This document shows positions 9,067-19,157 of a stretch of DNA of 64,000 bases, piece by piece; position 1 is the stretch's first letter; each line of letters starts with the position of its first letter. Where the stretch lies: assembly GCF_016598535.1 (NCBI RefSeq), contig NZ_CP066779.1, positions 1,550,001 to 1,614,000 on the forward strand. The letters run 5' to 3'. Under the pieces are notes generated by a model. It searched no databases. It had not been told where the DNA came from and worked only from the letters and a program-made list of their open reading frames with translations. The position numbers and the translations under genes were made by a program. The DNA is from Rhodococcus sp. P-2 (lineage in GTDB: Bacteria; Actinomycetota; Actinomycetes; Mycobacteriales; Mycobacteriaceae).

Positions 9067-10554
9067 ATGGTTGACGCATCACGAATCCCGGTCATCGTCG
9101 GCGTCGGTGATCTGCGCTGGAACCCAGCCGACGGGCACCGCGAACCTCTCGATCTGATTCACGACGCCACCGTCGCCGCCTTGAACGACAGTGGACACGC
9201 CGAACTGGGAACCCAGATCGATTCCGTGTTCGCAATCAAGACCGTCAGCTGGTCGTACGACGACCTCCCCGGGCTGCTTGCCTCACGATTAGGTGCGACC
9301 CCCACGGTCACGTCTACCTCTCCGATCGGTGGCCACTGGCCCGCGGCGCTCCTCGATCGGATCGGCGCGTCCATCGCCCGCGGTGAATCCTCGGCTGCTC
9401 TGCTTGTGGGTGGCGAATCGCATGCCAGCAGCACTGCGCTACGAAAGTCGGGAGTCACCCCTGACTCGATCGGGTGGACGGCAGCACCGGGTGGGCCTCC
9501 CGGATTCGATCCGGCCGACCTGGGAAGCCCTGAAATGCAGCGCGCTGGTTTCATCGTGCCGACGCGCGTCTACCCGCTCTTCGAGAACTGTTTCAGTGCT
9601 GCCGAGGGCAACGGCGCCCGCGAATCGCTCGACTGGTCCGCGCGGATGTATGCCGCATTCTCGGAACTGGCGTCGAAGAATCCTGCCTCCTGGACGTCGG
9701 AGATCCGATCGGCAGAAGAGATCGGCACCGTCGGTCCGGGCAATCGGATGGTCTCCGAACCGTACCCACTGATGCTCAACGCCATGCCCTTCGTCAATCA
9801 GGCTGCGGCCGTTGTCGTCTGTTCGTTGTCGATGGCCCTCGAACTCGGCATGGACGAGAGCAAGCTCGTCTACCTCTGGGGCGGCGCAGGTGCCAGCGAT
9901 CCGTTGGACATCCTCAGCCGCAACAGCTTCGACAGTTCAGCTGCAATGCATGACGCCGTCCATCGCACACTCGACGGTGCCGGAGTCGGCGCCGACGCAC
10001 TCGACATCGTCGATGCCTACAGCTGCTTCCCGATCGTGCCCAAGCTGTTGATCCGAGAACTCGGACTTCCCGATACCGCGATCCCGAGCGTCACCGGCGG
10101 TCACTCGTTCTTCGGCGGACCACTGAACAGCTACACGCTACATTCCGTCGCCGAGGTCACCCGGCGAATTCGCGACGGCGCGAACCTCGCTCTCGTCCAC
10201 GGCAACGGTGGATTCCTCACCTACCAGCACTGCGTTCTGATGTCGGCCGCCGCTCATGCCGACGGGTACGTCGGCGATCCCGACGCACGAGCTTTGACCG
10301 CGGAGGCTCCGGAACTGATCACTGACTACGAGGGCACTGCAGAAATCGTCACGGCCTCAGTCGAATACGGTCGCACCGGGGAGCCTGAGATCGGATTCGT
10401 GATCGCGACAACGCCGGACGGCCGGCGCGTCGCTGGGCATACCGGTCCCGAGAATGCCGCCGAACTGACCCAGCTTCGCGGCGACAACCCTCCGGCCATC
10501 GGGCGGACCGTTCATATCAGCGACGAGAACGGGCGACTCACGCTTACGTTCTGA
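9067..10554 (+). CDS. Thiolase-like acetyl-CoA acetyltransferase family protein without the usual nucleophilic Cys
   Basis: A 495-residue protein of the thiolase superfamily, with a C-terminal extension of about 100 residues resembling an OB-type/DUF35-like domain. The second ATG (9067) is chosen because GAGAGG ends 6 nt upstream; the ATG at 9064 is only 3 nt away. Conserved thiolase-fold segments include DIVDAYSCFPI, GGHSFFGGPLNSY and VHGNGGFLTYQH. Where canonical thiolases carry the acyl-accepting Cys, the sequence reads SPIGGHWPAALL, so a normal thiolase reaction is doubtful; SCP2-thiolase-like or retro-aldol chemistry (as in steroid side-chain Ltp enzymes) is more plausible. No operon partner. 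Confidence 0.75.
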   Translation: MVDASRIPVIVGVGDLRWNPADGHREPLDLIHDATVAALNDSGHAELGTQIDSVFAIKTVSWSYDDLPGLLASRLGATPTVTSTSPIGGHWPAALLDRIGASIARGESSAALLVGGESHASSTALRKSGVTPDSIGWTAAPGGPPGFDPADLGSPEMQRAGFIVPTRVYPLFENCFSAAEGNGARESLDWSARMYAAFSELASKNPASWTSEIRSAEEIGTVGPGNRMVSEPYPLMLNAMPFVNQAAAVVVCSLSMALELGMDESKLVYLWGGAGASDPLDILSRNSFDSSAAMHDAVHRTLDGAGVGADALDIVDAYSCFPIVPKLLIRELGLPDTAIPSVTGGHSFFGGPLNSYTLHSVAEVTRRIRDGANLALVHGNGGFLTYQHCVLMSAAAHADGYVGDPDARALTAEAPELITDYEGTAEIVTASVEYGRTGEPEIGFVIATTPDGRRVAGHTGPENAAELTQLRGDNPPAIGRTVHISDENGRLTLTF

Positions 10555-10568
10555 CGGCAGACAGCCGT

Positions 10569-10600
10569 GAGCACCGGGGCATGATTGCGCCCCGGTGCTC
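10569..10600. terminator. Strong GC-rich terminator hairpin
   Basis: A 12-bp perfect stem, GAGCACCGGGGC paired with GCCCCGGTGCTC, with an 8-nt loop, lying between the thiolase-like gene and the convergent DUF222/HNH gene. Likely bidirectional. Confidence 0.8.
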
Positions 10601-10620
10601 ATGTCTTCGGTTGTCGCGGT

Positions 10621-11859
10621 TCACGCCGCGGTAGGTGGACTGTTCCCGCCGATCGGCTGCTGATACGGGTCGATCGACATCGGCGGATAGAACACCGACT
10701 TCCGATCGGGGCCGATTTCCACTCTCCACTGCGTGTGGTGCAGCGTCCGGTGATGGTGGCCGCACCACAAGATCAGATTATCGAGATCTGTTGGGCCACC
10801 ATCGTTCCAATGAACGATATGGTGAGCATCGCACCACCCCGACGGAGTCGCACACCCCGGAAACGCGCACCCACCATCCCGGACGGCCAATGCTCGCCTT
10901 TGCGGCACCGTCGCAGTTCTCGCTTCCTTACCGCAGTCGAGCGGAACACCATTCTCGTCCAACAAAATCCGCGTGACCGTGCAGTCGCACGCCAGCATCC
11001 GGGCGGTGTCGATACTGATCGGGCCCACCCAATCCGTCCACGCGAACCCCAGTTCCTGAGTCGACGGCAGGAGGTCTTTCAAAGCTTGCAGATCTGTCAT
11101 GTCTTTCGCACTGGCCGTGACCGTGATGTGCGGTTTCACCCCACCTTCGATCGGACCCAACCCCGCCCGCTCGTACCGCCGCAACAACTCACAAAACCCA
11201 TCCGCACGCCGTAATGCCGGAGTGCGGGTGTCTTTGACGCCGTCCTTCTCCGGTGTCGGAGCGGACAGGCTCGACAACAAGGTGATCAGACGGGCCCCGT
11301 TCACCGCATCCAAGTCACCCTTGACCGTCACCCGCCCGTAAAGGCCTTTCGAGGCGTAGAACTCGTTACGCTCAGAGTCTTCGCCGACCGGGACCCCGTC
11401 CTCACGCTTTCCGTACTGCTTCTCGATTCGGCGGATCGCCGCCCGCACCGCATCACAATCCGCGATGTTCTTCGACGCCAGGCCGAGCAGGATCCCGCGC
11501 GCCTTGTCCACATCGGCCGGGGTCATGTTCTTCGGCGGATGCTGACAAAACGACGCCACCTGCCGCGCCTTCAACGCATCCACATCACCGCGATGAAACG
11601 CATCGCCCACCACCGGTTCGAGCATCAGCAACCGCGCCAGGCCCACCAGCAGACTGCACTCACCGATCTCCAGATTCGTCGACCCGTGCAACCACTGCGC
11701 GATCGCCCGAAAACCCTTCCCACCGAGAACCTCCCGGGAAAACATCTCCACGATCAGCAACACCATCCGCGACTGCAACTCGTGCCGGACACGCACCAGA
11801 TCGAGAACCTCACCTTTGAGGTCCTCACCATCCAGCTGCCACGCATCCCGGCTGTCCAT
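10621..11859 (-). CDS. DUF222 / HNH endonuclease domain protein (13E12 repeat family)
   Basis: A 412-residue member of the actinobacterial 13E12/DUF222 family: an N-terminal helical DUF222 domain (about 20-260) and a C-terminal HNH nuclease module (about 325-375) with C331 and C336, the DAHHIVHW motif at 345-351, N361 and the HHH at 368-370. These proteins are often repeated in actinobacterial genomes and are DNA-damage inducible in M. tuberculosis. Here a LexA-type box lies 14 bp upstream of the ATG, and a TAAGAT -10 hexamer is placed for a leaderless transcript. The substrate is unknown. All HNH residues are intact, so this copy is not a relic. Confidence 0.9.
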   Translation of the reverse strand: MDSRDAWQLDGEDLKGEVLDLVRVRHELQSRMVLLIVEMFSREVLGGKGFRAIAQWLHGSTNLEIGECSLLVGLARLLMLEPVVGDAFHRGDVDALKARQVASFCQHPPKNMTPADVDKARGILLGLASKNIADCDAVRAAIRRIEKQYGKREDGVPVGEDSERNEFYASKGLYGRVTVKGDLDAVNGARLITLLSSLSAPTPEKDGVKDTRTPALRRADGFCELLRRYERAGLGPIEGGVKPHITVTASAKDMTDLQALKDLLPSTQELGFAWTDWVGPISIDTARMLACDCTVTRILLDENGVPLDCGKEARTATVPQRRALAVRDGGCAFPGCATPSGWCDAHHIVHWNDGGPTDLDNLILWCGHHHRTLHHTQWRVEIGPDRKSVFYPPMSIDPYQQPIGGNSPPTAA

Positions 11860-11865
11860 ACCGAA

Positions 11866-11888
11866 ATCTTAATCGAACATACTTTCGA
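11866..11888 (-). promoter_or_regulatory. SOS (LexA) box and -10 of the DUF222/HNH gene
   Basis: TCGAACATACTTTCGA (11873-11888) matches the actinobacterial SOS box TCGAACRNRYGTTYGA with a single mismatch (G to T). Immediately downstream on the minus strand is TAAGAT (11871-11866), followed by 6 nt and the ATG at 11859. LexA bound here would block the promoter. Confidence 0.78.
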
Positions 11889-12090
11889 TAACCAGAGACA
11901 AAGCGGACAACTTCGAGAGCACGGAGACTCGAGACCTGTTGAAGTACATCACCATTCACCTAGTCGTCCAATATCACGCGATAGAAGACATACCCCGCGA
12001 AACGTACAATCGCGACAACGCACAGCACGAGCAGGATGTCGAAAAAGACGACCATGCTTCACCCCCGATGAGTTCGACCCAGTTCAACAA

Positions 12091-12141
12091 CTTCTCCACG
12101 TGGAGAAGAACGTATCACGGTATCTTCTCTGCGTGGAGAAA
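12091..12141 (+). promoter_or_regulatory. Twin palindromic operators overlapping the promoter of the TetR-type gene
   Basis: Operator 1 is a perfect 18-bp palindrome CTTCTCCACGTGGAGAAG (12091-12108). Operator 2 is the imperfect copy TTCTCTGCGTGGAGAA (12125-12140). Their centres are 33 bp apart, about three helical turns. A -10 hexamer TATCTT (12121-12126) lies between them, 6 nt before the GTG start, and operator 1 covers the -35 position. This is a textbook layout for autorepression by the downstream regulator. Confidence 0.8.
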
Positions 12142-12626
12142 TCGACGCGAGAAGCACTTCTGGACGCCGGGCTTGACCTGCTGGGCCGGGTGGGGTTTCG
12201 AGCATGGTCGATGAGAGGTGTCGAAGACGAGGCAGGCATGCCACACGGCAGCGCGCGGCACTACTTCGCGAACCAACGCGGACTGATCTCCGAAGTGGTG
12301 CAACACCTTTTGGACGGCGATCTCCCTCGACCGGGCGAGACGCCGAAGCAACAGGTAGCCCGATGGCTGGGCCCCGAATCCAGCCGCACCCGGGCACGTT
12401 ACGAACTGGTCGTCGCGTCATTCCACGATCCCGACCTCGCAGTGGAACTGGTGCGTGGTCGGGATCGGTTTGTCGACATCTTGGTCGAACGCGGCATGAC
12501 CTCGTCCAATGCAACGGAGTTGGTCGCGGCGCTGGACGGCCTCGTTCTGGACGCACTGCTGCGCAGGCAAGAACCGGAGACCGTGGACCCAGAGCGAATC
12601 TTCGAGAAGTTCGGGACGAAGCTCCC

Positions 12627-12630
<4 letters not shown>
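12133..12630 (+). CDS. TetR-type transcriptional regulator
   Basis: A 165-residue regulator with an N-terminal TetR helix-turn-helix: AGLDLLGRVGFRAWSMRGV followed by GMPHGSARHYFANQRGLI (about residues 10-48). It is shorter than typical TetR proteins (about 190-220). The GTG start is chosen because the TATCTT -10 hexamer puts transcription start on it; the open frame extends further upstream but through the operators. It overlaps the convergent ABC-F gene by four bases (CTAG), leaving no room for a terminator. Target is probably itself; other targets unknown. Confidence 0.85.
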
Positions 12631-14434
<1,804 letters not shown>

Positions 14435-14435
<1 letters not shown>

Positions 14436-15382
14436 CAGTGCTGTCCCTTTGCCGCATTGTCGAGTATTCGTGCTCCGGGAACGGGTCCGCTCGCCACGCG
14501 AACGGTGCGGCACACCCCCGCTCCCGCAAGTTCTGCGCTCACTTCCACCGCAGACTGTGCGTCCGCGCAGAGGAACGCGCATGTCGGTCCGGAGCCGGAG
14601 ACGATCCCGGCCAAAGCTCCGGCCTCGACGCCCGCTCGCAGCGTCCGTCGTAGATCCGGGTTGAGTGAGAGCGCTGCCGCCTGCAGGTCGTTGCCGAGGA
14701 GCGGGGCGAGCAGATGAGCATCACCGGTGGTGAGCGCCTGAATCAAGGCGTCGGCGCTCCCCAACCGTTTCGGAGAACCTTCGGCCCGCAGCTTGTCCAG
14801 TTCTCGAAACACGACGGGCGTACTCAAGCCGCCCTTGGCCAGCGCCAATACCCAGTGAAAGGTATGGCGAGTCAAGACGGGGACAAGTTGTTCGCCGCGG
14901 CCGGTTCCGAGCGCGGTGCCACCGTGCAGGGAGAACGGAACGTCGCTCCCGAGCCGTGCCGCGAAGGCATCGAGATCAGGTCGCGAGAAGTCGAGCTTCC
15001 ACAAAGAGTTGAGCGCAACCAACGCGGCGGCTGCGTCGGCGCTCCCGCCGGCCATTCCGCCCGCGACGGGAATGCCTTTCTCGATGACGATCTCAACGTT
15101 CGGGGCCACTCCACCCTCGACGGCGAGCATCTCAGCGGCACGCCAGACGAGATTGGTGCGATCGGTAGGCACAGCCGCGGCGTCGTCGCCGATCACCCGC
15201 ACGGTCAGGGTGTCGGCAGGCGCCACCGTGACCGTGTCTGCCAGCGACAATGCCTGAAACACCGTCGTCAGTTCGTGATAACCGTCGTCGCGCAGGTCCC
15301 CGACGGCAAGGTGGAGATTCACCTTGGACGGGGCCCGGACAACTACGGGGCGGGGAACGACGGAGAGCACAAGGAACAACAA
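14435..15382 (-). CDS. ispE: 4-diphosphocytidyl-2-C-methyl-D-erythritol kinase
   Basis: GHMP-family kinase that phosphorylates CDP-methylerythritol in the non-mevalonate isoprenoid pathway. The substrate-binding motif [12 protein letters not shown] is near the N-terminus, the ATP-binding GHMP motif is [17 protein letters not shown], and the third motif is [12 protein letters not shown]. About 311-315 residues. The start is uncertain: a TTG at 15382 or a GTG at 15370 are possible and no clear ribosome-binding site decides. In mycobacteria ispE closes the tatD-rpfB-ksgA-ispE cluster; here an ABC exporter and copper operon separate it from ksgA. Confidence 0.93.
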
Positions 15383-15463
15383 TAGGCGCTGCGAACACCT
15401 GGGCGAAAACCTGCGACCGGGGCGCCGTCCGCCGCGCCCCGTCCGACAGCCGACACACCCACG

Positions 15464-16240
15464 CTATTTCACCGCGCGCACACCTACGCCCAGACCGACG
15501 ACCGCAACGCCCACAGCGGCCACTATTCCCGCCAGAACGCCGCCCGACGCGAAGTCACCGGCAAACAGTGCCCGCTCGGCGTCGACGACATAGCCCAGCG
15601 GATTGATGTTCACGAGGACCTTCATCCAACCCGGCGCGTCGTCGAGCGGAAGCATGGTTCCCGACAGGATCAGGAGCGGGAACATCAGCGTCTGCTGAAC
15701 GACCCAGAACATCCAATCCTGCTCCTGCACAGCCAGAGCGAGAGCATACGAGAGCGCACCGAGTCCGACGCCGAACACTCCGAGCAGGACGATCCCGAGT
15801 GCGGCGCCCGCTGCGTTGACGTCCAATCCGAGTGGTAACGCGACCAGGATGATCAGAATCGCCTGCGCGGCAAGCGGAACCATCTCCTTGCACGCCCTCC
15901 CGATCAGCAACGACGAGCGTCTGAGCGGAGTCACCAGCATGCGCTCGTGCGACCCCTGCTGCATCTCCATCAGAAGGTTGGAACCGGTCATCGTCGTTCC
16001 GAAGATCGCGATCATCACCAGTACACCGGGAATGAACCAATTCCACACGCCGTCACCGGTACCCGGGACCCCTTTGAGCAGAGGCCCGAACAACGCCAGC
16101 AGGATCAGCGGCTGAACGAGGCTGAAGATGACGCTGACCGGGTCACGCAACATCGGGCGCAGCTCACGGCCCATCACTATTGCGCTGTCTCGAACAATGT
16201 TGCCGTGCACGGTACGTGGGGCGTCGAGTGTGATTGTCAT
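15464..16240 (-). CDS. ABC-2 type transporter permease (DrrB-like)
   Basis: A 258-residue membrane protein with about six hydrophobic segments, of the ABC-2/daunorubicin-resistance DrrB family. It includes the conserved region MEMQQGSHERMLVTPLRRSSLLIGR preceding helix 3 (quoted in part; the key residues are ERMLVTPLRRS) and PLDDAPGWMKVLVNINPLGY near the C-terminus. An AGGAA ribosome-binding site precedes the ATG. It lies 27 bp downstream of its ATPase partner. The pair probably exports a lipid or drug; the substrate is not known. Confidence 0.88.
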   Translation of the reverse strand: MTITLDAPRTVHGNIVRDSAIVMGRELRPMLRDPVSVIFSLVQPLILLALFGPLLKGVPGTGDGVWNWFIPGVLVMIAIFGTTMTGSNLLMEMQQGSHERMLVTPLRRSSLLIGRACKEMVPLAAQAILIILVALPLGLDVNAAGAALGIVLLGVFGVGLGALSYALALAVQEQDWMFWVVQQTLMFPLLILSGTMLPLDDAPGWMKVLVNINPLGYVVDAERALFAGDFASGGVLAGIVAAVGVAVVGLGVGVRAVK

Positions 16241-16267
16241 GGCAGATTCCTGTTCGTCGTAGTGGTT

Positions 16268-17260
16268 CTAGGGAGCGACTGCGGCGGCGCTCTCGCGCAG
16301 ACTGCGGCCGGTGAGGGTGAGGAAGACGTCGTCGAGAGTCGGCCTGGTGATGTCGGCGGTGAGAGCGCGTGCACCGCGGGCATCCGCTTGACGCAACAAC
16401 ACCGGCAGCGTCGAATCACCCTCGCCCGCACGAATACTCACCACGTTTGCGTCGACGGCGACTTCACGAACGGTGACAAGTTGCTCGGCCACCGACGCTG
16501 CGACGCCGGCCGCCTCGGTGCTGTCGAAGGTGAGCAGAAGATGGTCTCCTGCAAGATCCGCTTTGAGTGCGGTGGCAGTGTTGTCGGCGATGACTGTGCC
16601 TTCGTCGATGACGATGACCCGCTCTGCCATCGAATCCGCTTCTTCGAGATAGTGCGTGGTCAGCACGATCGTGGTGCCCATCTCTCGCCGCAACCGGAGA
16701 ATGTGGTCCCAGAGGTTGGCCCGGCTCTGCGGGTCCATCCCCGTAGTGGGTTCGTCGAGGAAAAGCAGTGGAGGGCGATGAACCAGACCCAGCGCGATAT
16801 CGAGCCGCCGTCGCTGCCCGCCGGACAATGTACTGACCTTTCGAGTGCCCAGATCGGTGAGTTCGAGATCACCCAGCAGCTCGTCGGCCCGGACCTGCGA
16901 GTCACCCTTCGACATTCCGTAGCACAGTCCCTGCGTCACCAACTCGTCGCGAACCCGCTGGTTATGGCCGGCGCCGTTCCCCTGACCGACGTATCCGAGG
17001 CTGGAGCGCACTTCGTTTCGCGCCGCAGCGATGTCGAAGCCTGCGATCCGCGCACTTCCGGACGTGGGCTCGAGCAAGGTGGTCAGCATGCGCAACGTCG
17101 TCGATTTTCCGGCGCCGTTCGGTCCCAGCAAGGCAACCAACTCACCCTCCGCGACGTCGAGGGTGACCCCCTTGACGGCTTCCACGAGCTTCCTACCCTG
17201 GGCGAAGTGCTTGGTGAGCGCCTTCGTCTCGATCATCGGTCTGTCGTTTCCGCGACTCAT
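16268..17260 (-). CDS. ABC transporter ATP-binding protein (DrrA-like)
   Basis: A 330-residue ATPase. Walker A GPNGAGKST, signature LSGGQRRRLDIALGL and Walker B LLFLDEPTTGMDPQ are intact, and the Q-loop sits in YVGQGNGAG. The C-terminal ~90 residues, ending in RPTLDDVFLTLTGR, are the extension typical of DrrA drug-exporter ATPases. The ATG at 17260 is chosen; a later ATG (17236) is possible. It partners the downstream DrrB-like permease and is divergent from a WYL regulator. Confidence 0.9.
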   Translation of the reverse strand: MSRGNDRPMIETKALTKHFAQGRKLVEAVKGVTLDVAEGELVALLGPNGAGKSTTLRMLTTLLEPTSGSARIAGFDIAAARNEVRSSLGYVGQGNGAGHNQRVRDELVTQGLCYGMSKGDSQVRADELLGDLELTDLGTRKVSTLSGGQRRRLDIALGLVHRPPLLFLDEPTTGMDPQSRANLWDHILRLRREMGTTIVLTTHYLEEADSMAERVIVIDEGTVIADNTATALKADLAGDHLLLTFDSTEAAGVAASVAEQLVTVREVAVDANVVSIRAGEGDSTLPVLLRQADARGARALTADITRPTLDDVFLTLTGRSLRESAAAVAP

Positions 17261-17285
17261 GATGTGGCCCCAATTTCTTCTCGGC

Positions 17286-17331
17286 TGGTCGGATGTGGAC
17301 CAACCTAAAATCAATTGCGGACTCATACGGT
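17286..17331. promoter_or_regulatory. Divergent promoter region of the DrrAB and WYL-regulator genes
   Basis: TACGGT at 17326-17331 is a plausible -10 for the plus-strand regulator, 5 nt before its ATG. TAGGTT, read on the minus strand at 17307-17302, is a plausible -10 for the exporter. The inverted repeat TGGTC-7-GACCA (17286-17302) lies directly downstream of the minus-strand -10 and could be the operator. The arms are short, so this part is tentative. Confidence 0.4.
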
Positions 17332-17336
17332 CCTAA

Positions 17337-18326
17337 ATGTTTGGCAGACTTCCTTCCATGAAGGAGACATCGGCTCGCCTACTGCGGTTGCTGTCACTGC
17401 TCCAGACGCGTCGAGACTGGTCCGGTGCCGAACTCGCAGACAAGCTCGCGATCACCCCGCGCACTGTGCGCCGGGACGTGGACCGCCTCCGCGATCTCGG
17501 ATATCCAGTCGACGCGACGGTCGGCGTCGGCGGTGGATATCGCCTGGGAGCCGGTGCGGAAATGCCTCCGCTTCAGCTCGATGACGAGGAAGTGCTCGCG
17601 GTGGCGCTCTCTCTGCAGTCCGGGGCGACCGGATCCGTGGTCGGCATCGGCGAGGCTTCGATGCGCGCGCTCGCGAAATTACGACAGATCATGCCGTCGA
17701 GACTGCGGCACCGTCTGGAGTCCCTGTCGATCGACGTGGTGCCGCGAGAGCCGGCAGCGAGCGCAGTCGATGCGTCGGTCCTGTCCGCCATCGCGTCGGT
17801 GTGCCACAACCACGAACGCCTGAGGTTCGACTACAGCACGCACGACGGGACGCAGAGCCGGCGCGAGGTGGAACCGTACCGACTCGTGCGGTCGGGAGTT
17901 CGGTGGTACCTGGTGGCCTGGGATCTCGCTCGCGAAGACTGGCGGTCGTTTCGCGTCGACAGAATGGAACCCAAGATCCCTACCGGTCCACGATTCACGC
18001 CCCGGGACCTACCGGCCGGGGGCGCAGCAGACTTCGTCTCGCGCGGTGTTGCTCGTGCCTATTCCTCCACGCGCGCAACAGTTCTACTGCATGCACCCAT
18101 CGAGCAGATTGCACCCATGGTCAGTGAACAGTGGGGATCAGTGGAGTCCACCGACGAAGGCCGTTGCGTCATAGTGCTTTCGGGAACTTCCCTGCGGTCG
18201 ATCGCACAGTGGCTCAGGGCCTTCGACGCCGATTTCACGGTGGTGAATCCACCTGAACTCCGTGAGGAATGCCGCACGATCGCGGCGGAAACGGCAGTGG
18301 CCGCTCAGCGGTATCTCAATGCATGA
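17337..18326 (+). CDS. WYL-domain transcriptional regulator (DeoR-type HTH)
   Basis: A 329-residue regulator: an N-terminal HTH_11/DeoR-like helix-turn-helix (ELADKLAITPRTVRRDVDRL, about 33-52), a linker with the conserved GGGYRLGAG, and a C-terminal WYL sensing domain (about 150-330) containing VEPYRLVRSGVRWYLVAWD. WYL regulators bind nucleic-acid or nucleotide-like ligands. The ATG at 17337 is supported by a TACGGT hexamer 5 nt upstream; an internal ATG at 17358 is an alternative. It is divergent from the DrrAB exporter, its likely target. Confidence 0.88.
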   Translation: MFGRLPSMKETSARLLRLLSLLQTRRDWSGAELADKLAITPRTVRRDVDRLRDLGYPVDATVGVGGGYRLGAGAEMPPLQLDDEEVLAVALSLQSGATGSVVGIGEASMRALAKLRQIMPSRLRHRLESLSIDVVPREPAASAVDASVLSAIASVCHNHERLRFDYSTHDGTQSRREVEPYRLVRSGVRWYLVAWDLAREDWRSFRVDRMEPKIPTGPRFTPRDLPAGGAADFVSRGVARAYSSTRATVLLHAPIEQIAPMVSEQWGSVESTDEGRCVIVLSGTSLRSIAQWLRAFDADFTVVNPPELREECRTIAAETAVAAQRYLNA

Positions 18327-18348
18327 CAGCACTTTCGCGCAAAATACA

Positions 18349-18382
18349 ACAAGACCCCAACTCCGAAGAGCTGGGGTCTTGT
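18349..18382. terminator. Bidirectional terminator
   Basis: An 11-bp perfect stem, ACAAGACCCCA paired with TGGGGTCTTGT, with a 12-nt loop, between the convergent WYL regulator and cold-shock genes. On the minus strand the 3' arm is followed by T-rich sequence. Confidence 0.8.
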
Positions 18383-18422
18383 CAGTACGTCATGCGTCGG
18401 TTGCCCGACTTACATGGACGTC

Positions 18423-18626
18423 TTAGACGATGGTAACGCCGGTGGCCTGCGGGCCCTTGTTGCCCTGACCGATCTCGAACGCCACGCGCTGGTTCTCCTC
18501 GAGAGTGCGGAAGCCGCCACTCTGGATCTCGGAGTAGTGAACGAAGACGTCAGCACTGCCGTCTTCGGGAGCGATGAAGCCGAACCCCTTCTCGGAGTTG
18601 AACCACTTCACGATGCCCTCTGCCAT
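18423..18626 (-). CDS. cspA: Cold-shock protein
   Basis: A 67-residue single OB-fold protein with both RNA-binding motifs, KGFGFI (RNP1) and VFVHYS (RNP2). The [10 protein letters not shown] start is preceded by an AGAGGAG ribosome-binding site; the few in-frame codons upstream are leader. The family binds single-stranded nucleic acid and acts as an RNA chaperone. It is monocistronic, and the roughly 300-bp upstream region, shared with the copper operon, could supply the long leader usual for cspA genes. Confidence 0.95.
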   Translation of the reverse strand: MAEGIVKWFNSEKGFGFIAPEDGSADVFVHYSEIQSGGFRTLEENQRVAFEIGQGNKGPQATGVTIV

Positions 18627-18844
18627 GTAAATCTCCTCTAACACAGTGTCAACAGGCAGTCGCTTCGACCGCCCGGGTCACTTACTACGACCGTTCTGAG
18701 ACAAATCCGTGGAGGATGTCCAAACGCTCGCAACCTAACCATTTGCGAGCGTGGAAACACAAACACAAACACTTACGACCAACACAAGTAGACCACACAT
18801 CCGCCGTGTTGTCTTCCCTGAGGCCTTCGTCACTGCCCAAGCCG

Positions 18845-18904
18845 TTGACAGGCATACCCCCTGGGGGTACCTTCAGATGCAGAGCGATACCTACACCGGG
18901 TATC
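18845..18904 (+). promoter_or_regulatory. Copper-operon promoter with CsoR-like operator in the spacer
   Basis: TTGACA (18845-18850) and TACCTT (18868-18873) are separated by exactly 17 bp. The spacer and -10 contain the perfect palindrome TACCCCCTGGGGGTA (18855-18869), of the C-tract/G-tract type recognised by CsoR copper sensors. A second inverted repeat, GATACC-7-GGTATC, lies at 18886-18904 in the leader. Repression without copper and release by Cu(I) is the expected mechanism. No csoR gene is in the window. Confidence 0.78.
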
Positions 18905-18940
18905 CGTAAAATGAGTTTTCCACAACCGAAAGGATCTGCG

Positions 18941-19150
18941 ATGACCACCGCCGAATACACCGTTTCCGGAATGACCTGCGGACACTGCGTCGGATCCGTC
19001 AAGGAAGAGATCGGCAACATCGCGGGCGTCACCGCGGTGGATGTCGAATTGGCGAGCGGACGCGTCGTCGTCACCAGCGATGCTCCTGTCTCCGCAGCCG
19101 ACGTCGTCGCAGCAGTCGACGAAGCCGGCTACACAGTCGTACCAAGCTGA
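18941..19150 (+). CDS. copZ: Copper chaperone CopZ (heavy-metal-associated domain)
   Basis: A 69-residue ferredoxin-like HMA protein with the Cu(I)-binding motif GMTCGHC near residues 10-16. It delivers Cu(I) in the cytosol to the P-type ATPase encoded two genes downstream. The ATG at 18941 follows an AAAGGA ribosome-binding site; in-frame codons further upstream include the promoter and are excluded. First gene of the copper operon. Confidence 0.92.
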   Translation: MTTAEYTVSGMTCGHCVGSVKEEIGNIAGVTAVDVELASGRVVVTSDAPVSAADVVAAVDEAGYTVVPS

Positions 19151-19157
19151 GTCAGCC

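Noticed and set aside
10621..11859. DUF222/HNH gene as an insertion sequence or homing endonuclease
   Set aside because: 13E12 proteins are repetitive but have no terminal inverted repeats or target duplications here, and the gene has its own SOS-type promoter.
11939..12214. Possible small gene upstream of the TetR-type regulator
   Set aside because: The frame runs through both palindromic operators and into the regulator in another frame; the translation looks random.
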